A stretch of 20,134 nucleotides of DNA from CAYUBI01 sp964443005 (GTDB lineage: Bacteria > Margulisbacteria > Riflemargulisbacteria > GWF2-35-9 > CAYUBI01): positions 1 to 20,134 of the forward strand of contig CAYUBI010000041.1 in the NCBI GenBank assembly GCA_964443005.1, written 5' to 3'. Position 1 is the stretch's first letter. Each line of letters starts with the position of its first letter. The translations under genes were made by a program, and so were the position numbers. Shown piece by piece: positions 1 to 9,700 of this stretch. The notes under the pieces were generated by a model. It ran no database searches and was not told the DNA's origin. It saw only the letters and a list, made by a program, of their open reading frames with translations.

Positions 1-2
1 CA

Positions 3-3000
3 AGTGCATTAATCGCAACTTCGGCTAATTACGCAATCACAGCAAACGTTATGAATTCACAAGGCTTGCTAGGAGCGATTACCGTTGCAACAGGCAATGC
101 AGTTATGAATATTACAACTGCAGGCAATGTGGGTATTGGAACAATTAATCCGGGAGCAATATTGGACGTATCAGGGACAAGTGCAATTATAGGCAAATAT
201 ACTTCAACTGCATCAGGTTCTTACCTTAAAATGACAGACCAATATGCCTATGGCTATTTAGGCGTGTCTGGCGGTCATTTATTATTACAAACAAGTAGCA
301 ATAAAGATATTCAATTTTGGAATTCAAGTACTCAATTAATGACAATACAACAAGGCGGCAACGTAGGCATCGGAACAACGAATCCACAGGCAAAGTTGGA
401 TATTTTTGGTGGTGGGATTTTTGGTAATGCAACATCTATTTTACGTAGTGGTGCAGGTGGAACAATTATTGGAACTAATGCTGCAGGTAATGATACCTAT
501 TTGACTTTATGGCAACAAGGTGTCTCTATGGGGAAAATAGGTGCTCTCTCAGGTAATACGAATTTATATATCACGAATGATTATTATGGAGGCGGACTAG
601 GTACGGTCTCGAGTTCAATTACAATTACAGCAGCAGGCAAGGTTGGGATTGGTTTAACGGCCCCAATCGCAACACTACACGTTAGTAGCAATGTCATAGG
701 CACACCTATTATGCAAATTGGTAATGCTGTGGTGCCGAATGCGTTGGTTGTTAGCACGAACGGTAATGTGGGCATTGGGACGATAAGTCCTGCGTATGCA
801 CTTTCCATAATCGGAACATTGTATGCGTCAGGTTCTGCAAGATTACCAGCTGGCTTTGCTGGAAGTTCATGGGGAACAGGCGCATTAGTTCCAGGTGATA
901 CGGGGTTTGTATTAACAAAAACCAGCGTAGATGCCTTTCCATCTTTTGTAATAAATCAGGCTGGAGTGGGTGCTACTGGTGATATTTTGGATTTACAAGC
1001 TGGAGGTGTGACAAAGGTGACATTTCAACAAGGTGGAAATGTAGGAATTGGAACGATAAGTCCCAATTCAAAACTCGAAGTAGTAGGCACAGTAAGCGCA
1101 ACTGCCTTTGTGGGTGACGGTGCTCGGTTGACGAATTTGCCGACGGTTACGACTGCTAGTATAGCTGCTTCCATGAATGCTACTGGTCTTTTGGGTGCGA
1201 TTAGCGTAACTACTGGCAATACTGTGATAAGTATAACTGCTGTAGGAAATGTAGGCATTGGCACCACAAATCCAACCGAGAAATTAGATATTGCAGGAAA
1301 TATTAATATTGCGGGAAATATAAGGGTGACTGGTGGACATGGTATTTCAGGCTCAACTGTAATTGGATATTATTCTCCTGCTTCGGATTTGTACATGACT
1401 GCAGCTAATAATGCTGGAGCAATTGGAAATATGATTTTCAAGACAAATAATGCAGGTGTCTCTACTGAAAGAATGCGAATCGATAATAACGGTAACATCG
1501 GCATCGGGACTGCAGCACCGTCAACAGCGCTGGTAATTGGTAATACTGCAACTACAGGGAATTATGTTAAAGTCGTTGGCAGCAATAATGATAATACTTT
1601 TGATGTGTTTCGTGGTCAAAGAAAATATCCTCGATTTACACTTCAGGATACTGTTTCTGGCGGTTCTGAATTTTCATTTTGGAATTTAGGGGGCACGATG
1701 AGGTTTGGTACTGATAATGGCAATCAAGAAACTTCTGCCTTTGTAGTTATGCAAGGCATTGGTGGCGACTCGCTTTTTAATGGTANNNNNNNNNNNTTAA
1801 CTTTGGCTGGTTTTGGAGCAACGATTGGCTCTGCTGACTCTAATGGCGGTGTATTATCATTGTCTTCTGGTATAGCAACAGGTACAGGAAGCTCCTATAT
1901 AACTTTTTTAACGGCAACGAGTACAACTTCTGGAACTGCTGAAGTAAATCCAACAGAAAAAATGAGAATTACAAGTTCCGGCAACATCGGCATCGGCACA
2001 ACAGCCCCTTCAACAAAATTAGAAGTAGCTGGCACCGTTTCCGCCAACGCCTTCGTGGGTAATGGTGCGTGGCTTACCAATCTTCCACAAGTCGCAACCT
2101 CCAATCTAGCCGTATCTATGAACGCTCAAGGCTTGCTGGGAGCGATTACAGTCGCTACTGGCAATGCAGTAATGAGTATTACTGGTGCTGGAAATCTTGG
2201 CATTGGGACGACTAATCCGAATGTTAATTATAAACTTGATGTAAGAGGTTCTGTTCTCTCATCTAGCTGCTTTACTCTTGACGGTGGGACTTCGATGTTT
2301 AAAAATTCGCTTTATTCTCCTAGCGGATATGCTATGTCCTATTGGGATGGTTCGACAGTCATAAATGCTGTTCAATGGGACAATACGGGAAAGGTGGCAT
2401 TTATGAACGGTAATGTGGGTATCGGTATTATAATGCCAGCAACAAAGCTCGAGGTTGCAGGTACGGTAAGTGCAAGCGCATTGGTAGTAAATGGAGCGGT
2501 GACTGCAAATGCTTTTGTTGGGAATGGTGCGGGGTTAACAAATTTGCTGACTGCTGCAACTGCGACAAATATTATAGGACTCACTGCAACAATTGCAAAC
2601 TTAAATACTGTTAGTGCTGCGTTGGGAACAGCAGCTTTTACAACAAGTAGTGCGTACGCTACTGCAGCACAAGGAACATTAGCAACTAATGCTTTGGCTG
2701 CTACATCTTTTACAGATGCAGCAGTTACCGGCAAATTAATTACTGGTTATGTCTCTGGTGCCGGAACTGTAGCTGCAACGGATTCGGTATTAGGTGCAAT
2801 TAACAAATTAAATGGAAATGTTAGTGTTAAAGCTCCGATTGCTTCTCCAGCATTTACTGGAACAGTTTCTGGAATTACTGCAACGATGGTAGGCCTAGGC
2901 AATGTTCCCAATTTATCTTTTAGTGGTTCTAACACAGGCGACAATGCAGTTAACACACTTTATAGTGCTTTAGTTACCAATGCCAATCATACAGGTGATG

Positions 3001-3923
3001 CGACTGGCTCTACAGCCTTAAGTGTTGTTCGAATTAATGGAACATCACTAGCAGGACTGGGTACAGGTATTTTAAAAAATACAACAGGAACTGGGATTCC
3101 AAGTATTGCAGTAGCTGGTGATTTTCCGATTTTAAATCAAAATACAGCTGGCAATGCAGCAACTGCAACCTATGCCACAACCGCTGGCAGTGCCCCAGCT
3201 AATGGAGGAACAGCATCTCAAGCCAGTTATTTGAATACTACGGGACTCTATTATCAAGGTGGTAACGTGGGTATCGGGACTACAAGTCCCACTAAAAAGT
3301 TACAAGTTGCTGGCAGTATAAGCGTTGTTGACGATATTTGGATAACTGGTTTGGGCCTATCGTATGTTATTGGGATGGATAGTACGGGTTTGATTATGGG
3401 TAGCTCAGATGCTGCCGCAAATACATATATTTATTTAGGCGATGGGAGCGGTCAATCGAACTTTGGTGTTTATAATTCTGGGGCTTATCCACTTTTATAT
3501 GTTAGAAGCAATGGCAACGTTGGCATTGGGACAACGACACCTGCGAGGAAGCTTTCTGTTAATGGAGCTGCTGGTGGGACAACGGCTTGGTATAATGATT
3601 CTGATGAGAGATTGAAAAAAAATATTATGGCAATTCCGAATGCTTTGGACAAGGTGCTGCAGTTACGTGGAGTGAATTTTGAATGGAAAGACACGACTGA
3701 ACATCCTACAGGCAATCAGATAGGATTTATCGCACAGGAAGCAAAGAATATTATTCCCGAGGTAGTCCAGGTTGGCGAATATTACAGTATGCAATATGCA
3801 CCAATCACGGCTTTATTGGTTGAGTCCATTAAAGAACAGCAAAAGCAAATAGTAAGTCAAAACGAGACTATCAAAGAGTTGAAACAGGAAATATCCGAAA
3901 TTAAACGATTATTAATCAAATAA
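3..3923 (+). CDS. Giant GNVGIG-repeat fibre-like protein with C-terminal peptidase S74 chaperone domain (5' partial)
   Basis: The frame is open from base 3, so the true start lies upstream; the ATG at 51 is internal, because residues before it continue a repeat module seen again later. About 1,306 residues are visible. Twelve short units of the form GNVGIGTT.P are spread irregularly between 123 and 3542. A low-complexity Ala/Thr/Ser/Gly region (about 2560-3240) with motifs such as GAINKLNGNV and DFPILNQNT resembles phage tail-fibre stalks. The C-terminus (about 3590-3860) matches peptidase S74, the intramolecular chaperone of tailspikes. It has SDERLKKN with the Ser (codon 3600) and Lys (codon 3615) five residues apart, as in the known Ser-Lys self-cleavage dyad, then GFIAQE and LLVESIKE. 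A short coiled coil ending EIKRLLIK follows. The likely product is a trimeric, self-processing surface fibre; the ligand is unknown. An 11-N gap interrupts the gene, but the frame reads sensibly on both sides. Confidence 0.85.
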   Translation, partial: SALIATSANYAITANVMNSQGLLGAITVATGNAVMNITTAGNVGIGTINPGAILDVSGTSAIIGKYTSTASGSYLKMTDQYAYGYLGVSGGHLLLQTSSNKDIQFWNSSTQLMTIQQGGNVGIGTTNPQAKLDIFGGGIFGNATSILRSGAGGTIIGTNAAGNDTYLTLWQQGVSMGKIGALSGNTNLYITNDYYGGGLGTVSSSITITAAGKVGIGLTAPIATLHVSSNVIGTPIMQIGNAVVPNALVVSTNGNVGIGTISPAYALSIIGTLYASGSARLPAGFAGSSWGTGALVPGDTGFVLTKTSVDAFPSFVINQAGVGATGDILDLQAGGVTKVTFQQGGNVGIGTISPNSKLEVVGTVSATAFVGDGARLTNLPTVTTASIAASMNATGLLGAISVTTGNTVISITAVGNVGIGTTNPTEKLDIAGNINIAGNIRVTGGHGISGSTVIGYYSPASDLYMTAANNAGAIGNMIFKTNNAGVSTERMRIDNNGNIGIGTAAPSTALVIGNTATTGNYVKVVGSNNDNTFDVFRGQRKYPRFTLQDTVSGGSEFSFWNLGGTMRFGTDNGNQETSAFVVMQGIGGDSLFNGXXXXLTLAGFGATIGSADSNGGVLSLSSGIATGTGSSYITFLTATSTTSGTAEVNPTEKMRITSSGNIGIGTTAPSTKLEVAGTVSANAFVGNGAWLTNLPQVATSNLAVSMNAQGLLGAITVATGNAVMSITGAGNLGIGTTNPNVNYKLDVRGSVLSSSCFTLDGGTSMFKNSLYSPSGYAMSYWDGSTVINAVQWDNTGKVAFMNGNVGIGIIMPATKLEVAGTVSASALVVNGAVTANAFVGNGAGLTNLLTAATATNIIGLTATIANLNTVSAALGTAAFTTSSAYATAAQGTLATNALAATSFTDAAVTGKLITGYVSGAGTVAATDSVLGAINKLNGNVSVKAPIASPAFTGTVSGITATMVGLGNVPNLSFSGSNTGDNAVNTLYSALVTNANHTGDATGSTALSVVRINGTSLAGLGTGILKNTTGTGIPSIAVAGDFPILNQNTAGNAATATYATTAGSAPANGGTASQASYLNTTGLYYQGGNVGIGTTSPTKKLQVAGSISVVDDIWITGLGLSYVIGMDSTGLIMGSSDAAANTYIYLGDGSGQSNFGVYNSGAYPLLYVRSNGNVGIGTTTPARKLSVNGAAGGTTAWYNDSDERLKKNIMAIPNALDKVLQLRGVNFEWKDTTEHPTGNQIGFIAQEAKNIIPEVVQVGEYYSMQYAPITALLVESIKEQQKQIVSQNETIKELKQEISEIKRLLIK
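1077..2219 (+). repeat. Long duplicated module of about 198 bases in the fibre gene (copies at 1077-1274 and 2022-2219)
   Basis: Two copies of about 66 codons run from an 'EV.GTVSA' strand through 'AFVG.GA.LTNLP' and 'GLLGAI.V.TGN' to the next GNVGIG unit. They lie 945 bases apart. A third, 5'-truncated copy covers 3-152, and a partial derivative lacking the second half lies at about 2448-2550. The module combines two GNVGIG units with a linker, so the gene appears to have grown by duplicating a compound module. Confidence 0.75.
1786..1796. other. Assembly gap (11 N) inside the fibre gene
   Basis: Eleven undetermined bases lie within the repeat-bearing gene. Plausible coding sequence of the same family continues in the same nominal frame on both sides. 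The true gap length, and any missing repeat units, cannot be known from the sequence. Confidence 0.95.
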
Positions 3924-3935
3924 TTTATCCGCTTG

Positions 3936-3967
3936 ATAAATCAGTCTTTATATGAGAACTGATTTAT
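3936..3967 (+). terminator. Hairpin after the fibre gene, possible terminator
   Basis: A perfect 10-bp inverted repeat, ATAAATCAGT / ACTGATTTAT, has a 12-base loop and starts 12 bases after the fibre-gene stop. It is AT-rich and no T-tract follows, so it is a weak intrinsic terminator at best; it could instead be an operator or mRNA 3' stabiliser. It lies just before the promoter of the metal-efflux operon. Confidence 0.45.
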
Positions 3968-3983
3968 AGGCAGAAATGACGAA

Positions 3984-4012
3984 TTACTTGAGGTCTTAAT
4001 TTATGCTAGAAT
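3984..4012 (+). promoter_or_regulatory. Candidate extended -10 promoter of the metal-efflux operon
   Basis: TGC-TAGAAT at 4004-4012 is an extended -10 element (TGn plus a 5/6 match to TATAAT). A weak -35 (TTACTT, 3984-3989) lies 17 bases upstream. The predicted start of transcription, near 4019, leaves a short leader before the ATG at 4045. No clear dyad typical of a copper-sensing repressor or MerR-type spacer was seen. Confidence 0.5.
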
Positions 4013-4044
4013 AAAACTAATCAATTTTTCAAAGGAGCATTATT

Positions 4045-4455
4045 ATGAAAAAATGTTTTAGTTGTATAATTTTGATTGTTGGAATTCTTTTTATACTGAC
4101 AGCAATCGGCTGTAATGGACCATCAGGCCTAAAGCTAGAAAGCACTTCTGATCATTATGTTGCGACTTTGCAAATGGAAAAAAATCCACCCTCTGTGGGT
4201 GATAATGTAGTAAAAATTACAATTAAAAATCAAACAAAAGAAATCGTAACTCCCAAAAGTGTTCTTATTGAATATGCTATGCCAGCCATGCCAGGAATGC
4301 CACCCATGAATGAGAAAACAAATACTGTATTACAAGGTTCAACCTATAAAGCAACGATAAATCTATCCATGAGCGGATCATGGTTAATTACACTTAAAAT
4401 CACAACAACTAATACAGCGGAAGAATCTGTTGTGTTTAATATTGACGTGCGGTAA
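4045..4455 (+). CDS. YtkA/FixH-like lipoprotein, first gene of the metal-efflux operon
   Basis: This is a 136-residue exported protein. An N-terminal hydrophobic segment (residues 7-21) ends at Cys23 in an AIGC context, an acceptable though not ideal lipobox, so it is probably a lipid-anchored periplasmic protein. The remainder looks like the beta-sandwich YtkA/FixH-like family, with the tell-tale Met/Pro-rich MPAMPGMPPM stretch around residues 75-84. In this family such methionines are thought to handle copper or support cuproprotein assembly. A good ribosome-binding site (AAAGGAG, 4031-4037) sets the start. The gene lies 4 bases upstream of the TolC-type channel gene, which points to a periplasmic metal-binding accessory of the pump. 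The metal-binding role is inferred; no experimentally characterised homologue was recognised. Confidence 0.75.
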   Translation: MKKCFSCIILIVGILFILTAIGCNGPSGLKLESTSDHYVATLQMEKNPPSVGDNVVKITIKNQTKEIVTPKSVLIEYAMPAMPGMPPMNEKTNTVLQGSTYKATINLSMSGSWLITLKITTTNTAEESVVFNIDVR

Positions 4456-4459
4456 TAGT

Positions 4460-5707
4460 ATGCGACGAGGACAATGGATCGCCATTGTCCTTTTTCTTGT
4501 ATCATCATTCAGTTATGCTATATCTACACGAGACATTTTAGATAGCTGGATTGAGATTGCTTTCCATACAAATCCCGATATTTTAGCCACACAAGCAAAA
4601 TCTGCAGCCACTTATCAACGAATAAGGTCTGCGCAAAGTTTAACTGATCCGCTTATTGCGATTGGCTATCAAAATGAAGGTTTTAGCGATATTACCCTTG
4701 GGAAAATGCCTGGAACTCAATGGAATCTAGCACTGTCTCAAATGTATCCTGCAAACGGTGTATTGAAATTGCGTGGGGATATTGCTTCTGGCGATTATAC
4801 AGAACAATCAAGTGAACTTATGATATTAAAATCTCAGATCGCAGGCAAAATTTCTGAATTATTTTTTGATTACATTTTTCTAGAAAAAACACGAATAACT
4901 TTGCATAAACAACAAGATTGGTTGTTGAAAATTAATCAATCAATCACTGCGCAATATGCAAGTCAACGTGCAGATCAGCGTGACCTTTTGCAACTGCAAT
5001 TACAATCCTATATGCTAATTGAAAAAGAAGAAAATATTTCACAATCAATTCAAGCTAAGCATGCTCAAATTTATGGACTTTTGGGATATGTTCCGACAAC
5101 ATCAATCATGGATTCCTATGATGAAAATATTACCTCATTTAATTTTACTTTAGATCAGGTCATTACGCTGGCTTTACAAACTTCACCATGGTTACGTCAG
5201 CGCCGTATTGCATGGACACAAGCGCAAGCACAAGAAGCCTTAATTCAAAAAAGTTCATTGCCTGATATGACGTGGACTGCAGGAATTAGCCCGCGTGGAA
5301 ATACGTATGAACCTATGTGGAATATTAGCGCTGCGTGGAATTGGCCATTGTATGCTGATCAAAAACAACAAACATTAATTTATGCAGCAAGTTTATCAAC
5401 TCAGCAATCTGAATATATTTATGCTGGCATGGAGCTGGCGCTTCGTAGCGCCTTAAACGAAAACGTTTCTGTGATTCAATCCTCTAAAAAATTGATGGCG
5501 CTCTACCGCAATGCACTAATACCCAAGTCTATACAAATCATGGATTCCACACTTGCTTCTTATCAACAGGGCACTGTTTCGTTGTCAGCTGTATTAAATA
5601 CCTTATCAGATCAACAAAATTATCAATTGGCATATTGGCAACAATGGGCAAACTATGAAAAAGCAATTTCAGCAGTAAAAGTATGGAGCGGAGAAAATAT
5701 AAAATGA
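4460..5707 (+). CDS. cusC: TolC/CusC-type outer-membrane efflux channel
   Basis: This is an outer-membrane efflux protein of 415 residues. The start at 4460 is chosen because it gives a clean signal peptide (about residues 1-20, ending SFSYA); an in-frame ATG at 4430 overlaps the lipoprotein gene and would add ten residues ahead of the signal. The mature part is long, Gln/Ala-rich and mostly helical, with two similar halves (about 20-220 and 225-410). This fits the duplicated OEP fold that trimerises into a beta-barrel plus periplasmic tunnel. Its place between a YtkA-like lipoprotein and CusB/CusA-type genes indicates the exit duct for Cu/Ag efflux. The stop overlaps the next start (ATGA, 5704-5707). 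The family is clear; metal specificity is inferred from context. Confidence 0.8.
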   Translation: MRRGQWIAIVLFLVSSFSYAISTRDILDSWIEIAFHTNPDILATQAKSAATYQRIRSAQSLTDPLIAIGYQNEGFSDITLGKMPGTQWNLALSQMYPANGVLKLRGDIASGDYTEQSSELMILKSQIAGKISELFFDYIFLEKTRITLHKQQDWLLKINQSITAQYASQRADQRDLLQLQLQSYMLIEKEENISQSIQAKHAQIYGLLGYVPTTSIMDSYDENITSFNFTLDQVITLALQTSPWLRQRRIAWTQAQAQEALIQKSSLPDMTWTAGISPRGNTYEPMWNISAAWNWPLYADQKQQTLIYAASLSTQQSEYIYAGMELALRSALNENVSVIQSSKKLMALYRNALIPKSIQIMDSTLASYQQGTVSLSAVLNTLSDQQNYQLAYWQQWANYEKAISAVKVWSGENIK

Positions 5708-6798
5708 TTCATCAATTACATACAGGGAAAAAATATACACTAGTAACAGCTTTTATGTTTTTCATATTAAATCTTTGGCTATCAGAAGCATCGACTGTTC
5801 GCTTAACTGCTGCAGAACAACAAATGATTGGACTTCGTTCTATTGCAGCTTTAAACCGACCCATGATGCTAACAGTTCGCGTACCTGGTCAAGTGCAAAT
5901 CAATGAACAAACCCAATCAGTAGTTACGCTAAAATATGATGCATGGGTAGAAAAAAGTAATGCGAATTTCATAGGTAAATGGATTGAAAAAGGCACGAGT
6001 ATTGCCGAACTATATAGCCCTGAAATTTTTGCACTTCAACAAGATTATTTGAATGCACTGATGTGGCAACAACAATTACCTAAGACAGAAACTAGCAATG
6101 TTAATACAATCATGCAAAACAATGAGTCCCAACTTGTTGCTGCAGCTAAACAAAAATTGCGTTTATTAGATATTTCGGAAGCTCAACTTAAGATAATTGC
6201 AAATAGCGGAAAACCAAAACGAACATTATCATTTATAAGCCCTACTTCGGGATATGTATTAAGTCAACCACTAATCACTGGAACTAAATTATCAATAGGC
6301 CAAGTTGCAATCGATCTTGCAGATATTTCAACTGTTTGGCTAATTGCTGACGTATATGAAGATATTATTTCTTATATTCGACCCAATCAATCAGCCTGGA
6401 TTACGCTTTCAGCTTTTCCCAATGAGCCAATTCGTTCACAACTTGATTTTATTGCACCCATGGCGTCACTAGGTAACCGAGCAACGAAAGTTCGGTTTAT
6501 ACTTGCCAATTCTGGCCATCGTTATAAGCCAAATATGACAGCTACAGTCAAAATTGACATTAACCTTGGCACACGATTATCTATTCCACGCGAAGCTGTT
6601 TTGAACACTGGTGAACATCAATGGGTCTACCTAGATTTAGGCAACGGCGAATTTTCCCGGCGTGAAGTTTACATAGGCGCATCTACGGAAATGTGGACAG
6701 AAATTATTTCAGGTATAAAGATTGGTGACAAAGTCGTTAATTCCGGGCTTTTTTTACTGGATTCAGAAGCAAAATTAAAAGGAGTATTGTCCGAGTGA
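5704..6798 (+). CDS. cusB: CusB-type periplasmic adaptor (membrane fusion protein)
   Basis: This is a 364-residue periplasmic adaptor linking the RND pump to the outer-membrane channel. The start at 5704 overlaps the upstream stop and has GGAG at 5690-5693. An N-terminal hydrophobic segment (about residues 11-31) is a signal peptide or anchor. YSPEIFALQQDYLNAL, near residue 105, is the typical entry into the adaptor helical hairpin. Lipoyl/barrel-sandwich (FISPTSGYV) and beta-barrel segments (DISTVWLIADVYE) follow. At 364 residues it is shorter than E. coli CusB (about 407). It shows no obvious N-terminal methionine cluster and no CusF-like C-terminal domain, so metal hand-off may rely on the co-encoded lipoprotein. 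The stop overlaps the GTG start of the pump gene. Confidence 0.85.
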   Translation: MIHQLHTGKKYTLVTAFMFFILNLWLSEASTVRLTAAEQQMIGLRSIAALNRPMMLTVRVPGQVQINEQTQSVVTLKYDAWVEKSNANFIGKWIEKGTSIAELYSPEIFALQQDYLNALMWQQQLPKTETSNVNTIMQNNESQLVAAAKQKLRLLDISEAQLKIIANSGKPKRTLSFISPTSGYVLSQPLITGTKLSIGQVAIDLADISTVWLIADVYEDIISYIRPNQSAWITLSAFPNEPIRSQLDFIAPMASLGNRATKVRFILANSGHRYKPNMTATVKIDINLGTRLSIPREAVLNTGEHQWVYLDLGNGEFSRREVYIGASTEMWTEIISGIKIGDKVVNSGLFLLDSEAKLKGVLSE

Positions 6799-9700
6799 TT
6801 GCTTGGATTATTTCGTATTGTGCGACTCATCGCTGGCAAGTAGTCATTACAACCCTATTTTTAGTAATTTGCGGCATAATTGCCATGAAAAATATGTCGT
6901 TAGATGCGCTGCCAGATCTGAGTGATACGCAGGTTATTATCTATACAGAGTGGGCTGGCCGAAGTCCAGACTTAATTGAAAACCAAATTACTTATCCCTT
7001 AACAACATCATTATTGTCTGCACCTAAAGTAAAAGCTGTACGTGGATTTTCTTTTTTAGGTAGTTCATTTATTTATGTTATTTTTACTGAAGGTACAGAT
7101 ATATATTGGGCACGCAGCCGAATTCTTGAATATATACAAACAATCAAACAAAAAATTCCTTCAGGCGTTAACCCGGTACTCGGACCAGATGCAACAAGTT
7201 TAGGCTGGGGATTTTCCTATGCTTTAGTCGATAAAACAGGGAAACATACACTGGCAGAGCTTCGTTCAATCCAGGATTATCAACTAAAACTAGGAATTGA
7301 AAGTGTTTCTGGAGTAGCTCAAGTGGCAAGTGTAGGTGGATTTGTTAAGCAATATAATGTCACAATTGATCCGCAAAAATTAGCAGCATTTCAATTGCCT
7401 CTGACTACAGTCATCAATGCAGTTCGACAAAGTAATATTGATATCGAAGGTCGTGTTTTAGAAGTTGCGGGAATAGAGTATATGATTCGAGGCAAGGGCT
7501 ATATTAAAACACTTTCAGATATTGAAGATATTTCTGTAGGTAGCAGTGAAAAAGGAATAATAACTGTCAAAAATATCGCTACAGTTACACTAGGTCCAGA
7601 TATGCGACGAGGTGTAGCAGAGTTAAATGGACACGGCGAAGTAGCTGGAGGGATTGTAATTGTTCGATTTGGCGAAAATGTACTTAACGTTATTCAACGG
7701 GTAAAAGAAAAAATCCGAACAGACATTTCACCCGTGTTGCCAACTGGCGTTGAAGTTGTTGTAACTTATGATCGATCGGACTTAATTCAACGATCAATTG
7801 TTACCTTGCAAAATGAACTCATTAAATTATCGCTTGCTGTTGGCATAGTTTGCTTTGTTTTTTTGTTACATCTTCCAAGTGCTTTAGTGATTATCATCAC
7901 CTTGCCAGTTGCAATCATTTGTTCGTTTATTGTGATGCGATTCACAAATATGACAGCTAATATCATGAGCCTTAGCGGGATTGCAATTGCAATTGGGGCT
8001 ATGGTTGATGCATCAATTATTATGGTTGAAAATACCCATAAACGGCTAGAAGATTGGACGCAATCAGGACAAAAAGGGAGCAGACTACAGGTGATGATTG
8101 AAGCTATGCAAGAAGTAGGGCCTTCCTTATTCTTTTCGTTGCTTGTAATTATGATTGGGTTTTTGCCAGTATTTGCATTAGAAGGCCAAGCAGGTCGGCT
8201 ATTTAAACCCTTAGCTTTTACCAAAACATTTGCTATGTTATTTGCGTCTTTCCTTGCAATAACATTAACCCCCGCGTTAATTGTCTGGTTTTTGCGTGGA
8301 AAATTAAAATCAGAAAACATTAACCCAATGAATCGCATATTGAGTTATTGGTATGAACCTATTGTTAAAATAAGCCTTAAATTTCGAAAAACGATTATCT
8401 TCATGGCAATTGTTCTCATGACAGTTACATTATTTCCGATTAGTCAGCTAGGAACGGAATTCATGCCACCATTAAATGAAGGTTCATTTTTATTTATGCC
8501 TGTTACTGCACCAGCTATTTCGATTTCAGAAGCCAGTCGTATACTTCAGCTACAGGATCAACTTCTAAAACAAATCCCTGAAGTTGAAAGTGTATTTGGC
8601 AAAGTCGGCAGAGCTGAAACTGCAACAGATCCAGCGCCACCTGAAATGTTTGAAACAGTAATCACAGTAAAACCCGAAGCACAATGGCGAAAAGGAATAA
8701 CTACAGAGAAACTATTAAATGAAATGAATCAGAAAGTTTCAATTCCTGGAGTAGCAAACTCGTTTACTATGCCAATAAAAGCACGAATTGACATGTTATC
8801 TACTGGGATTCGAACACCGCTAGGAATAAAAATATTTGGCCCAGACATTGCAACTATTCAAGCACTGGGGCAACATATTGAAGCCGTGTTACGAACACTT
8901 CCAAATACGCGAAGCGTTTATGCTGAACGCGTGAATACTGGATATTTTCTGGATATTACACTTAAACGCGATGTTATTGCGCGGTACGGCCTTCAAATTC
9001 AAGAGGTTCAGGAATTGTTGCAATCAATACTCGGAGGAACAACGCTAACAACTACAGTTGAAGGACGAGAACATTATGACGTCAATGTGCGCTATGCACG
9101 CGATTTTAGGGATAATGTATCCAAAATTAAATCAATATTAATTCCAATCATGTCTTTATCAAAAGAGGGTTCGATTGTTCATATTCCTTTAGGAATTCTG
9201 GCAGATATTCGCACAATTAAGGGGCCAACATCAATTAAAAGTGAAGGTGGTTTTCTAACAGCCTATGTATATATCACTACCCAAACTAGCGATATGTCAG
9301 GATATGTTAAGCAAGCAAAATTAGCACTCAATAAAATCCATATGCCTCAGGGATATCGGCTTCAATGGAGCGGTGAATTTGAAGTTATTCAATCTATGCA
9401 TGAACGGCTTATTTTAATTATTCCTTTCACACTTTGCTTAATTGCTATATTGATTTATCTTAATACCAAAAGTCTGGTTAAAACAAGTATGGTTATGCTG
9501 GCAGTTCCTTTTTCATTAGTTGGGTCTTTTTGGTTATTATATTTACTCCACTATAATTTTAGTGTAGCTGTATGGATTGGGTTAATTGCTATGGCAGGAC
9601 TTGATGCAGAAACAGGAATTGTGATGTTACTGTATTTAGACCTTGCTTATCAGGCAGCCAAACGTACGAAAAAGTCACTGTCTTCAGCTGATATTCACGC

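Larger units (their letters stand above)
123..3542 (+). repeat. Twelve irregularly spaced GNVGIG-type coding repeats
   Basis: Units encoding G-(N/K)-(V/I/L)-G-I-G plus four residues (usually ending in Pro) start at 123, 357, 636, 762, 1035, 1245, 1491, 1980, 2190, 2409, 3261 and 3513. All are in one reading frame. Most are followed by a short 'KLEVAG/KLDI'-like strand. The spacing varies from 126 to 852 bases, so these are protein-structural units (probably beta-stalk turns), not a tandem DNA satellite. Synonymous codon differences between units show that they are old. Confidence 0.9.

Noticed and set aside
2372..2734. Minus-strand open frames opposite the fibre gene (also at 584-808, 1025-1267, 1895-2104)
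   Set aside because: They recur because the GNVGIG/Ala-Thr repeats lack stop codons on the opposite strand. Their composition mirrors the repeat and they show no start signals.
123..3542. CRISPR array or DNA satellite
   Set aside because: Repeats are in frame, unevenly spaced by 126 to 852 bases and diverged at synonymous sites, so they are protein-coding units.
3988..4012. TTGAGG as -35 for the metal operon
   Set aside because: Only 13 bases separate it from TAGAAT, too short for sigma70 promoters; the extended -10 explains the site better.
7787..8338. 183-codon open frame on the minus strand
   Set aside because: It is antisense to the conserved transmembrane core of the CusA-type pump, with no ribosome-binding site or recognisable protein features; a shadow frame.
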